Shown here: positions 7,806 to 16,963 of the stretch, piece after piece
Layout: every line of letters starts with the position of its first letter
Numbering within the stretch: the stretch's first letter is position 1
Source of the DNA: Galbula dea
Taxonomy: Eukaryota > Chordata > Aves > Piciformes > Galbulidae
Direction of reading: 5' to 3'
DNA: 64,000 nucleotides
Assembly (NCBI GenBank): GCA_013399015.1
Contig: VWZX01010411.1
Location: 26,118-90,117, forward strand
Notes under the pieces: generated by a model
Seen by the model: the letters and a program-made list of their open reading frames with translations, nothing else
Databases searched by the model: none
Told to the model about the DNA's origin: nothing
Translations under genes and position numbers: made by a program

Positions 7806-10462
7806 GTGAGCAGTGTCAGGGGCCTCAGGGGCTGGGAGGTCACCTGCACGACATGAGTGCAGGGCTATGGGTCCTGCCTCTGCCACCCTCCTTTGGTAGC
7901 TTGAGCTGGAGGTGGTGGCAGCTGATCCTGACCCCTGGGATGGAGAAGGTCCTAGGACCACGCACGTGGGTAATGATGGTCCTGTGGGGTGGCCTCATAA
8001 GCCACACATGAAGGACGTGGATCCCTGTCTTCCTTCCCCTCGTCCACAGCCCTGGCTTTGGTGATGCCAATGGCTGCAGGCATGGTTGGACTCTGCCCTG
8101 GCTGGGTTAATAAGTGACAGCTAAGGCCACCATGCTGCTGGCACTGCCCCAGCCACCATCCCACTGCTGCCCACGGTGGGCACCACACTGCCATGGAGCC
8201 ATGTGCCAGGAACAGGATGACTGCTCCCACCCATATGTCCTGCTGCAAAGCACAGGGCTGGAGGAGGCACAGCTGGTGGTGGCACAGCGGGTGGCAGTGG
8301 GACCCACAGGGCTGTCCTGGCACAGTGCTGCTAGATGGGTCTGGTGCCCATGCCCATGGCCACCATCCTGTCTGTGAGGTCCAGGGAGAGCCACCGGACC
8401 AAGCTGTGGTGAGCTGCCACCCCATGATGGCTTATCCTACCTTGTCCCTATCCCCATCCTTGTCCCCACATAGCCACCCTGTGCTGCAGAGCTTGGACTC
8501 TGGCCCCAGCGTCCCCTAGTGCCCCCAGCTCCAGGGCTGGGGCACCCTGGGTTGGGCACTGCGCTATGGCAGTGCTCCATGGCCCCGTCCTGCTCCTGGG
8601 GCTACCAGGAGCCCAGGGACTGGGACATGGCCCTGCCAGGGACCCCTCACCGTGGGGACCCCTACCCACGGGGGCCCCTCAGGGATCAGCTCCATGTGCC
8701 ACAGGGATTGGGAAGTGCGTGGCCCTGGAGCTGGCCCGCAGGAATGCCCGCACCATCTTGGCATGCCGGAGCCGGGAGCGGGGCCAGGAGGCTGTGGAGG
8801 AGATCCGGGCAGCCACTGGCAACCCCGCGGTGCTGCTGCGGCTTCTGGACACCAGCTCGCTGGCCTCGGTGCGAGCCTTTGCCCAGGCTGTGCTGCGGGA
8901 GGAGAAGCGACTGGACCTGCTGGTCAACAACGCTGGTGTCACTGGTAGGCACTGGGAAGGGTCTAGGGACACTGAGAGCAGGGATGGGGACGGGCAACAG
9001 GACCCTGGCCAACAAGTCTCCATCCCTGGCCAACGGGTCCCCATCCTGCAGGGCTGCCCTTCAGCATCACACCAGAGGGGCTGGAGCTGACCTTTGCCAC
9101 TAACTACTTGGGTCCCTTCCTGCTCACCAACCTGCTGCTGGGTGAGCACTGGGGCTACTGTGGAACTAGTGGGAGATGCTGGGGGTTACCAGGAGGCTAC
9201 TGAGGAGCTGCAAGGGGCTCCAGGGGCTGCTGAGGGTATCTGATGGACTACTGGGAGGCTACTGAGAGCTGTCAGGGCTGGGGGTGGGGGGGCTGCCTTA
9301 GGCTAACAGGGGACTCTAGGGGTCTTTGGGAGGCTGCCAGGGGCTACTGGAGGGCTACCTACCAGGGGGCTCTCAGGGGCTGCTAGGTGTTCCTGGGGGG
9401 CTCTGAGGGCTGCAGGGACCCAGCTCAACCATCCTCTGCCCCGTGCAGACCTCATGAAGGCCTCAGCCCCCTCCCGTGTGGTCACGGTCTCGTCACTCCG
9501 GCACCATGCGGGCACTGCTGACAGCAGGTACCTCAGCGGGCAGAAGTCAGCTGGGGGGTATGATGCTGCCTACTGCAGCACCAAGCTGATGAACCTCCTC
9601 TTCAGCACCGAGTTGGCACGGAGGCTGTATGGCACAGGTAAGTACCAGGCTGTGCCATGCTTTGCCTTGCTGTGCCTGGGTGTTCTGTGCCGCACATGGC
9701 CACACCGTGCCAGGCTGTGCCATACCATGCAATGCCCACAGTACCCTTCTGAGCTGTGCCTTTCCACACTGTCCATGTCACGCACAGCTGTTCTGTGCCA
9801 TACACAACTAAATCACACTATGCTGTGCTATGATGCCAGGGCTGCACAATGGGGCTGGAGGGTATCAGCACTGCTAGAACCTCCCCAGGTCCTCCACGTG
9901 CCCTGGCCAGTGGTGACCATGTCCCTCAGGGTGCCAGGGCACAGTGGAGGCCCTGCTCTGAGCCTCAGCTTGGGGCTGCTCTGGGTGGGATGGCACCCCG
10001 GATTTGGGGGCCGGAGAGTGGGCAGTGCCTTTGGTGCCAACGGTGCAGCTTGGCAGGTGTGACAGCCAACGCACTGAGCCCTGGTGTAGTCAGCACTGGC
10101 ATCATGCGGCACTTCGGCTGGGCCCTGCGGACGCTCTTTGCCCTCAGCCGACCGTTCATCAAGGTAAGTGGGGGCCAAATCCTTCCCGGACCCCCAGACC
10201 TTGCCCTGGCAGTGGTGGGGTGGACAGGGGGCGGCCGCAGGCCCTCCTGACCATGCTGTATCTGCAGTCACCGGAGCAGGGAGCCCTCAGCACCATTTAC
10301 TGTGCTGTGTCGGAGGAAGTCTCGGGCATCACGGGCAAGTACTTCGACAGTGACTGTAGGCTGGCACTTCCCTCTGCGCCTGCCCGTGACGCTGGGCTAG
10401 CTCGCAAGCTCTGGGAGGAGTCTGAGCAGCTAACAGGGCTCACCGATGGGCCCTGGCACTGA
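7649..10462 (+). CDS. Retinol-dehydrogenase-like SDR (RDH11/12/13/14 type), 325 aa
   Basis: Six exons (7649-7805, 8705-8944, 9052-9141, 9449-9637, 10057-10163, 10268-10462) join in frame. Residues 11-26 are a hydrophobic N-terminal anchor ending in RRR. The classical SDR features follow: cofactor motif TGANSGIG (48-55), a basic ACRSRERG stretch (72-79) as in NADP(H)-preferring retinol dehydrogenases, NNAG (127-130), the catalytic serine in VTVSS (174-178), YCSTK with catalytic Tyr204 and Lys208, and SPG (233-235). By family it should be a membrane-bound, NADP(H)-dependent retinal/retinol or medium-chain aldehyde oxidoreductase. The exact orthologue is not settled from memory (RDH12-like and DHRS13-like both possible), so no symbol is given. 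The first exon break falls within the GxxxGxG loop. Confidence 0.9.
8705..8944 (+). CDS. RDH-like SDR exon 2
   Basis: Codes GIGKCVALELARRNARTILA through LVNNAGVT. Acceptor GCCACAG, donor ACTG/GTAGGC. Confidence 0.92.
9052..9141 (+). CDS. RDH-like SDR exon 3
   Basis: 90 nt coding LPFSITPEGLELTFATNYLG and PFLLTNLLL. Acceptor CCTGCAG, donor G/GTGAGC. Confidence 0.92.
9142..9448. repeat. Degenerate repeats filling RDH-like intron 3
   Basis: Imperfect 15-25 bp units on a GGGAGGCTACTGAGGGGCTG theme recur about a dozen times. Confidence 0.6.
9449..9637 (+). CDS. RDH-like SDR exon 4
   Basis: Carries SRVVTVSS and the catalytic YCSTK. Acceptor CGTGCAG, donor ACAG/GTAAGT. Confidence 0.92.
9640..9840. 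repeat. Degenerate CTGTGCCATAC-type repeat in RDH-like intron 4
   Basis: The motif (C/G)CTGTGCC(A/T)T(A/G)C recurs irregularly every 10-20 bp after the exon 4 donor. Confidence 0.6.
10057..10163 (+). CDS. RDH-like SDR exon 5
   Basis: Codes VTANALSPGVVSTGIMRHFG to RPFIK. Acceptor TTGGCAG, donor AAG/GTAAGT. Confidence 0.92.
10268..10462 (+). CDS. RDH-like SDR exon 6
   Basis: Codes SPEQGALSTIYCAVSEEVSG to the C-terminus LTDGPWH, TGA at 10460-10462. Acceptor TCTGCAG. Confidence 0.92.
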   Translation, partial: SPEQGALSTIYCAVSEEVSGITGKYFDSDCRLALPSAPARDAGLARKLWEESEQLTGLTDGPWH

Positions 10463-10732
10463 GCCACTGGCCACTGTGCCACTCACAGCTACTGTGCCAG
10501 GGACACTGCCAAGGACACTGCTGGGGGGATGCTGGCAGCAGCCGGGGTAGTGCAGCCTGTGTCAGGGCAGAGGGAGCTGCCCCAGCACCCTGAAGTGCAG
10601 CAGATTGAGCTCACCACCCCGGAGCCATCCTCCTCTAGACCTTTCCCAGCAAAGACTGAGGCTGTGGGGCACGCCGTGCCAGGACTGCCACTACGATGGG
10701 CACAGAGGGTGCTACCAGCATGAGATAACTGG

Positions 10733-10741
10733 TTTATTAAA
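10733..10741. terminator. Overlapping poly(A) signals of the convergent gene pair
   Basis: The 9-bp run TTTATTAAA reads AATAAA on the minus strand (10738-10733) and ATTAAA on the plus strand (10736-10741). It lies 12 bp past the LRR gene stop and 271 bp past the dehydrogenase stop, so it may serve both genes. Confidence 0.65.
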
Positions 10742-10749
10742 GAACTTGG

Positions 10750-12048
10750 CTACTGCCAGGCGATATCCAGGTCCAGCTGCTGCTTCCACACGGCCTGCAG
10801 GAACTTGTCGTAGTCCCGCCGGTGGATGTCCCGGCAGTGGGACAGGTCCAGCCGCCGCAGGTGGCCCTCGTTGGCCAGCAGTAGCCACACGGTGCAAGCA
10901 GATACGTGGCTCTCAGCCAGAGAGAGCTCCTGCAGCTCCAGCAGTGGTGGTCCTGGTGCTGCCAGCACTGTCTGGAACACCGAGTCCAGTGGGAAGGGGA
11001 CACCGAGCAGGCGCAGGGTCTGGAGCCGTGGGGCATGGCACAGCAGTGAGGCCAGTGTGGCACGCAGTGCTAGTCCGTGCCGGGCAGGAAAGGTGCCAGT
11101 GGTACCAGCCAGAAGTACCAGGGAGAAGTTCTGGAGCTGGAGGAGGCTGTGGTGTAGCAGGTCAGTGGGCCAGCACAGTGGCTCAGCCAGAGTCTCACCA
11201 TCGGGGTCAGGGTCTGGTGGGGCATGCAGCTCAGTGCTGAAGGCCAACAGGCTGGGGCAGCTGGTGAGCAGGGTGCGTAGGGATTGCTCATCCTGGCAGC
11301 AGAAGCCATGCAAGGCCAGGCTCTGCAGGCGAGCGCCCAGTCTCTGTGCCAGTGGCAGCACCTCTTCCAGTGCCCGGCTCTGCTGCCCAGCACAGCCCAG
11401 GGTGAGCCGTGCCAGGCGGTGCCAGCCCAGCAGCTGCCATCCACTTGCCAGAGCCGGGCAGTCCCCTAGCCACACGCTGGCCTCCTCGGCCTGGGGACAG
11501 ACAGCGTGGACTGTAGCCAGTGATGACTCCTTCACCTCCTCCACATGCCGCAGGCGCAGGGTGAGCGGGCGACCCCCAGGGGCAGCCCCCCGGCGCTGTG
11601 CTAGCTCCTCCAGTGAGGGAAAGCCCTCGATGTCTTCTGTGCCACCAAAGTGCTGCTCATGGAGGAGGCAGAGGGCATCTGTCACTGCGCCATGGGCCAG
11701 GAACTCCAAGCATGTCAGGGCCAGCAGCAGGAAAGCCAACGCCGGCACCATGTCAGCCACTGGCTCCAAGTCACGGGCCAGCAGGATGCGAAGGTGTGGG
11801 CAGCAGAAGGTCCGTGCCACTGGGTCGTAGGCCAGGTGCCACAGGGCACGTGGGGACACCTTCTTGCAGTGGGACACATCAAGCTCCTGCAGGCGCTGGC
11901 AGCAGGACCCCACGGCTGAGAGCACCTGGATGTTGGCCTGTGTCTCAGCTAGCCCCAAGTGCAGCAGCTGTGGTAGTCCTTCGGCCACGTCCACCAGCAC
12001 ATCTACTGAGAGCCGGCTGCAGCCACACAGGTCCAGGGAGCTCAGGTT
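10750..12048 (-). CDS. LRR gene coding exon 3
   Basis: 433 codons including TAG, from NLSSLDLCGCSRLS to DLDIAWQ. Acceptor CCGTGGCAG. Most of the LRR domain is in this exon; a 334-codon open frame on the opposite strand is a GC-driven shadow. Confidence 0.88.
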   Translation of the reverse strand, partial: NLSSLDLCGCSRLSVDVLVDVAEGLPQLLHLGLAETQANIQVLSAVGSCCQRLQELDVSHCKKVSPRALWHLAYDPVARTFCCPHLRILLARDLEPVADMVPALAFLLLALTCLEFLAHGAVTDALCLLHEQHFGGTEDIEGFPSLEELAQRRGAAPGGRPLTLRLRHVEEVKESSLATVHAVCPQAEEASVWLGDCPALASGWQLLGWHRLARLTLGCAGQQSRALEEVLPLAQRLGARLQSLALHGFCCQDEQSLRTLLTSCPSLLAFSTELHAPPDPDPDGETLAEPLCWPTDLLHHSLLQLQNFSLVLLAGTTGTFPARHGLALRATLASLLCHAPRLQTLRLLGVPFPLDSVFQTVLAAPGPPLLELQELSLAESHVSACTVWLLLANEGHLRRLDLSHCRDIHRRDYDKFLQAVWKQQLDLDIAWQ

Positions 12049-12713
12049 CTGCCACGGCACACAGAGAGAGAATCTCAGCAAGGTGGGATAGGGGCACCCT
12101 GATGTACCTCTGCCCCCCAGCACGCACCCATGGAGCACAGCCATCCACTGAGCCCCATTACTCCAAGCCTTGTGGAATGTGGGCACTCCCATTCCTGCTC
12201 CCCCAGCCCCATGAAGGGTGGGCACCTCCAGCCCCTCTCTCCCAGCCCCATGAAGGGTTGGCTCTACCTGCCCTTCTCCCCCAGCCCCATGGAGGGTGGC
12301 ACAGTGCCCACTAACCTGGCAGCGCATGGTGATGAGCCGGCCGATGGCATTGCTGGCCAGGCTGGGACAGTGCCGCAGGCTCAGCTCCTGCAGGTGTGGC
12401 ACCAGGAGCAGGTGAAGTGCTGCTCGGGTCATCCTCCGGCTCTCACTCAGCAGCCAGATAAGCTCCTGCACCAAGCTGCCAGCTGCAGGGACAGTCACGG
12501 GTCAATGACTTGGGACTGCTCACCCATCCCTGTGGAGGGGGTCCCTGCCTCCCATGTCTTACCCAGGTCGTTAAAAGGGCCCATGACAAAACGGAACTGG
12601 TACTCATCCAGGTAGTTCTCGCTGTAGTCCTTCACCCAGAGGCTCTGCATATGCTGGACTATGCTCTGCAGGCAGAGGCTGCTCAGCGCTGGTACCTTCT
12701 TCCTCCTTGGCAT
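10750..12713 (-). CDS. Leucine-rich-repeat protein with BC-box-like N-terminus, 538 aa
   Basis: Exons 12713-12563, 12482-12316 and 12048-10750 join in frame. Residues 10-18 (LSSLCLQSI) fit the L-xxx-C-xxx-hydrophobic pattern of an elongin-BC box, as in ZYG11, ZER1 and LRRC41 families. Then come LRR-type strands with cysteine-containing ends: LQELSLRHCPSL (81-92), LSSLDLCGCSRL, LQELDVSHCKKV, and near the C-terminus LRRLDLSHCRDI. The pattern resembles the 26-residue cysteine-containing LRRs of F-box and cullin-receptor proteins. I do not recognise the orthologue. A role as a cullin-RING substrate receptor is an inference from the N-terminus plus LRR layout. The start is MPRRKKVPALSS at 12713; a longer start (12749) is possible, but an AG acceptor (GCAATAG) lies between, suggesting a 5' UTR exon upstream. 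The intron 12315-12049 is itself open. Confidence 0.82.
12185..12310. repeat. Short minisatellite inside LRR gene intron 2
   Basis: Three to four copies of a roughly 45-bp unit with core CCCCAGCCCCATGAAGGGTG. Read on the minus strand it would code THLHGAG-like repeats if the intron were kept. Confidence 0.75.
12316..12482 (-). CDS. LRR gene coding exon 2
   Basis: Codes AGSLVQELIWLLSESRRM through LITMRCQ. Acceptor CCTGCAG, donor CAG/GTTAGT. Confidence 0.85.
12563..12713 (-). CDS. LRR gene coding exon 1
   Basis: Codes MPRRKKVPALSSLCLQSIVQ and on to MGPFNDL. Donor G/GTAAGA, phase 1. Confidence 0.8.
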
Positions 12714-12995
12714 CTGGCTATTGCGGGGGGGAAAGGGATGGTTGGGCACAAAGGGACAAGCTGGAGCTGCCGATGGGCCCCAGGGTGCTTTTGAGTGGCA
12801 GCTGGCCCTGCAACTTGTCAGGGCCTGAGGTTACTTTGGGTGTGTTTTAGCCATAAAACTGTTTAAGGAAGTCCTGACCTCACCAGTCCTCACTGGATGC
12901 TCCACCCATGGCTGCTTTTGAGTGAGAAAGCTGAGTGGGGCTGATTTCAGTTCTACTTGGCTTTGGACACCAGAAGGGTGGTTTGCAGAGAGTCC
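12714..12995. other. No gene recognised
   Basis: Lies just upstream of the LRR gene's first coding exon, so probably its intron. I see no repeat and no conserved frame. Confidence 0.45.
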
Positions 12996-14930
12996 AGAAT
13001 GGTGGGGGTTGGGAGGGATCTCTGAACATCATCCAGTCCAATCCCCCTGCTCCAGCAGGTTCACCTAGAGCAGGTTGCCCAGGATCATAGAATCATCTGG
13101 GTTGGAAGGGACCTCCAGAGGTCATCTAGTCCAACCCCCCTACAGTGAGCAGGGATCTCCCCAACTAAATCAGGTTGTTCAGAACCTTGTCTAGCCTCAC
13201 TTTGAATGCCTCCAGGGACAGGGCCGCAACCACCTTCCTGGGCAACCTGTTCCAGTGTTCCACTACCCTCATGGTAAGGAACTTTTACCTAATATCTAAT
13301 CTAAATCTCCTCTTCTCTAATTTAAAGCCATTACCCCTTGTCCTTTCACTACAGGCCTTTGTGAACAGGCCCTCTCCAGCCTCTTTGTAAGTCCCCCTCA
13401 GGTACTGGAAGGTGACTATTAGGTCCCCCTGAAGCCTTCTCTCTTCCAGGCTGAACAATCCCAGCTCTCTCAGCCTATTCTCATAGGGGAGGTGTCCCAG
13501 CCCCCTGATCATTTTCCTAGCCCTCCTTTGGACCTGCTCCATCAGCTCCATGTCCTTTCTGTGTTGAGGACTCCAGAGCTGAACACAGTACTCCAGATGA
13601 GGTCTCACCAGAGCAAAGTACAGTGGCAGAATCACCTGTCTCGATCGCTGGCCACACTTCTTTTGATGCAGCCCAGGATGCGATTTGCCTTCTGGGCTGC
13701 CAGCGCGCACTGCTTGCTCATGTCCAGCTTTTCGTCCACCAACACCCCCAAGTCCTTTTCTGCAGGGCTGCTCTCTATCTCCTCACCCTCCTGCTTATAT
13801 TGATAGTGGGGATTGTTCCAACCCAGGAGCAGAACCCTGCACTTGGTCTTGTTAAACCTCATGAAGTTCATCTGGGCCGACCTCTCCAGCCTGTCCAGGT
13901 CCTTCTAGATGACATCCCGCCCCTCTAATTTATCAACAGCACCACACAGCTTAGTGTCATCAGCAAACTTGCTGATGGTGCACTCAATCCTGCTGTCAAT
14001 ATAATTCATGAAAATATTAAAGAGTACAGGTCCCAGTACAGACCCCTGAGGGACACCACTTGTCACTGGCCTCCATCTAGACTTCAAGCCATTGACCACT
14101 ACCTTCTGGATGCCACCATCCAGCCAATTCCTTATCCACTGAACAGTGCAATCCATAGTTCTCTAATTTGGACAGTAAAATGTTGTGAGGCACCGTGTCA
14201 AAGGCCTTACAGAAATCCAGATAGATCACATCCACAGGTCGTCCCTTGTCCACTGAGGCAGTCACATGATCATAGAAAGCCACTAGGTTTGTCAGGCAGG
14301 ATCTGCCCTTAGTAAAGCCATGGTGGCTGTCTCTGATTACCTCCCTGTCCTCCATGTGCCTTATCACACCTTCAAGGAGAATCTGCTCCATGATCTTCCC
14401 AGGCACAGAGGTGATGCTGACAGGTCGGTAGATCACCTCCAGGTGAGGTTGGAATCTCTCCCCAGAAGGAGACTCCACAACCTCTCTGGGCAGCCTGGGA
14501 CAGGGCTCCAACACCCTCACAACAAACAAGTTTCTCCTCCTGGTCAGATGGAACCTCCTGGCTTCCAGTTTGTGCCCCTTGGCCTGTCCCTGGGCACCAG
14601 TGAGCAGAGTCTGGCCCCAGCCTCCTGACCCCAGCCTTTAGCTCTTGCTCAGCATTGAGCAGATGCCCTCTGGGGCTGCTCTGCTCCAGGCTAAGCAGCC
14701 CCAGGGCTCTCAGCCTTTCCTCCTCCCAGAGATGCTCCAGTGCCTTCAGCATCTTGGGAGCCTTTGCTGGACTCTCTCCAGTAGTTGCTTGTCTCTCTGG
14801 AGCTAGGGAGCCCAGAACTGGACTCAGGACTCCGGATGTGGCCTTACTAGGGCAGAGGAGAGAGGGAGGAGAACCTCCCTGGATCTGCTGGTCACACTCT
14901 TTTTTTATACACCCCAAGAGATCACAGAAC
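12996..14930 (-). repeat. Older CR1 LINE split by a younger CR1
   Basis: The 3' tail part is 12996-13087 and the body resumes at 14431-14930. Elsewhere in the window (57610-57640) the same family reads without a break across this point: GCAGGTTGCCCAGGATCACC. The body codes EERLRALGLLSLEQSSPRGH on the minus strand. Confidence 0.88.
13088..14430 (-). repeat. CR1 LINE with reverse-transcriptase remnant
   Basis: The most complete CR1 here, about 1.34 kb. On the minus strand it codes part of the reverse transcriptase (RDSHHGFTKGRSCLTNLVAF, VIYLDFCKAFDTVPHN), then VPQGSVLGPVLFNIFMNY and FADDTKLC, a YADD-like catalytic site. The ORF2 C-terminus and tail TCATAGAATCATCTGGGTTG follow. Frame changes and stops show it is dead. 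GATCA on both sides fits a target-site duplication. Confidence 0.93.
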
Positions 14931-15029
14931 AGATACGACTGTCACTGTCCGGATGACACCCGTCTCTGGTGGGGCCTGGTCCCGGACGCTACCCGGTCCT
15001 AGGCCGCGGGTAGGCCATAGCGCACTTAC

Positions 15030-15140
15030 CACCGTTTCCACGTCCCTTCTCGCTTCCTCCTCTAAGCCAGCCCCACCTCCGCGTCGGGCAAACCTCACCG
15101 CTACCGACACCAACAACCCCAACCCTACCACGCCCCATTC
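15030..15140 (-). other. Candidate 5' non-coding exon of the LRR gene
   Basis: A GC-rich minus-strand segment ends in a strong donor, GGTG/GTAAGTGCG at 15030/15029. The LRR gene's first coding exon at 12713 has an acceptor just before its ATG. No transcript support, so the link is inferred. Confidence 0.4.
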
Positions 15141-15397
15141 TGCCGGGAATAAGGCGTTGCCCTTTTCCTAGGCCTCCTCGATAACTTCTCTCCCCTCACT
15201 GCGCATGCGGTTTCCCAGGAGGACCCTTTTGGCCCCCTCAGGGCTATCGCAGCTATGCCTGACGCCAATCTAAGATAGGGAGTACTGCAGCGCGGTAAGG
15301 CTTCTCCTTCGGCAGCCCGCAGAGGCCTGGTGGGGGCCTTCAGGTCGGGGCCTCTGGTTTTTGAGGGCGGGGAGCGCCGGTGGGGAGCAGTTGGGAG
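15141..15397. promoter_or_regulatory. Candidate bidirectional GC-rich promoter
   Basis: Holds the NRF-1-like palindrome TGCGCATGCG at 15200-15209. A candidate minus exon ends at 15030, and a plus-strand segment ends in the donor GGGAG/GTAAGTG at 15397/15398. The plus product could be a distal non-coding first exon of DCTN1 or a lncRNA. Confidence 0.45.
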
Positions 15398-15509
15398 GTA
15401 AGTGTTGGGGTTTGGGGTGGTGGGTGCCCTGGCCTAGGGAGGGGGTTTCCTGCATTTCTGGGTGTGTGTTTTGGGGCGTGGAAGGAGAGTGGAATGTTGG
15501 CGCTGGGGT

Positions 15510-15850
15510 GCGGAGCGGCCCCACCCATCCCCTTTATGGGGTTGGAGGGGGCAGTGGTCGAGGGGCACCCCCCTCGTGGAGGGGCAGTGCTGGGAGACTC
15601 TAGCCCTAATGGGATATCTGCTGGGAGTGGGCCGTGCTGGGATATCTATAGGGCATATGCAGGGAGGGGTCAGTGCGAGAGGACCCCAGTCCCCATAGGG
15701 TGGTGTTCTGGGGGGAGCAGTGGTAGAGGACCCTAACCCACATTATATATTTGCTGGGGAGGGGTCAGTGTTGGGGGATCTCCAATCCCCGTAGGTTGTC
15801 TTCTGAGAGGAGGCCGTACTACTTCTATGGGGTTTCTCTCTGAATGTCAG
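15510..15850. repeat. Degenerate ~48-bp tandem repeat
   Basis: About seven units. Recognisable unit starts (AGGGGTCAGTG or variants) are at 15580, 15626, 15665, 15713, 15760 and 15808. Each unit carries GGG(A/G)(G/T)ANC(T/C)C...CCCATAGGGT and ends in TCTGCTGGG. Confidence 0.7.
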
Positions 15851-16888
15851 TGCTGGGTAGGAGCCCTCCCAGCGACCGCGCAGCGCTCACTCCAGGCTCT
15901 TGTTTCACCCCTGTAGGGCAGCTCAAGGCTTTTTATCCCCTGCCCTTCACTCTCACTGCAAAGGCAGGCGCAGTTCTGGGGCACTGTGTGTGTGGGGAGG
16001 GGGACGCCCATCCTGGTGGGCTCTGACTTGCCTGCCTGGGGTCTTGCCTCGGTGCTGCCTGTCCCTCGTATTGAGCAATGCCTGTGCTGGAACAGAACCT
16101 TGCTCCCCTCCTCTGCACTGGATACTCCCACCCACTCTGGACGACACTGGGCACTGTCTTTTGATGTGGGAGCAGCGTCTGTAGCCACAACAGGGACTGC
16201 CAACTCCGGGGGGTGAGGGATTTGGTGGGGGGAGAGCATCATGGGTAACAGCAGTGGTCACTTCGAGTGAGCCCTGAACTTCTTGTAGGAACAAGGATTC
16301 TTTTGGGGGCTGCTAATTCCAACAGCAGATATTAGGAGAGGAGAGAACAGGCCTGGGAGGCTGGAGTGCTTTGAGGGGGTGGCACAGAGACAGAGCTCTC
16401 TGTGCTCAGTGGCTCGAATTGAAATTTTTTTGGTTAAAAAAAGTGTCGTCTTTCCCTACTGCCATTTGTAGGGATGGGGATTGGGCATGTTTCCAGTGTA
16501 ATTCACCTTTTTCCTTGGTGTGGTGCCGGGAGCCCTCAGTCCAGCTGAGAAGTGGTGGCTGTTTCCCTTGCACTGGGTCTGGCAGAGCAGTTCCATGCTG
16601 GATGCGTTTGGGATGAAGGAATCTGCACCATGGGGAGGAAAAAAGAAATACCAGAATGAGCCTGGATTGCCTGTGGGAACTCCTCTGCTTGTGCAGCCAG
16701 GACAGAGCTGGTTTTGCAGCTTGAACCATTGGTGTGAGCTTTAAGCATTCACCAAGCTGTGGGTTACTGATGAATCACAAGAGGACCTCAGTGGGGAGTC
16801 GTCATGGTCCCAGCCCTTCCCAGCAGTGCCTGCAAGAGGTTTCCCTGCTGGGGAGCAAAAACCTGTATCTTCCCTGTCCAGATGCCAA

Positions 16889-16963
16889 AGAATCACAGAA
16901 TCATTTTGGTTGGAAGAGACCTTCCAGATCATGGAGTTCAACCATTAATCAGCACTGCCAAGA
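16889..16963 (-). repeat. CR1 tail fragment
   Basis: AATCACAGAATCATTTTGGT, then TCCAGATCATGGAGTTCAAC and AGCACTGCCA. Confidence 0.85.

Noticed and set aside
10826..11830. 334-codon plus-strand open frame
   Set aside because: Antisense shadow of LRR exon 3; Ser/Arg-rich translation typical of reverse-frame GC-rich coding DNA.
13905..14529. Reverse-transcriptase frames as a host gene
   Set aside because: Sequence is CR1 LINE reverse transcriptase with frame breaks and a CR1 tail, not a domesticated gene or a virus.
15361..15736. Overlapping Gly/Val-rich open frames in GC-rich DNA
   Set aside because: They follow the 48-bp repeat and lack codon-level conservation signs; treated as non-coding.
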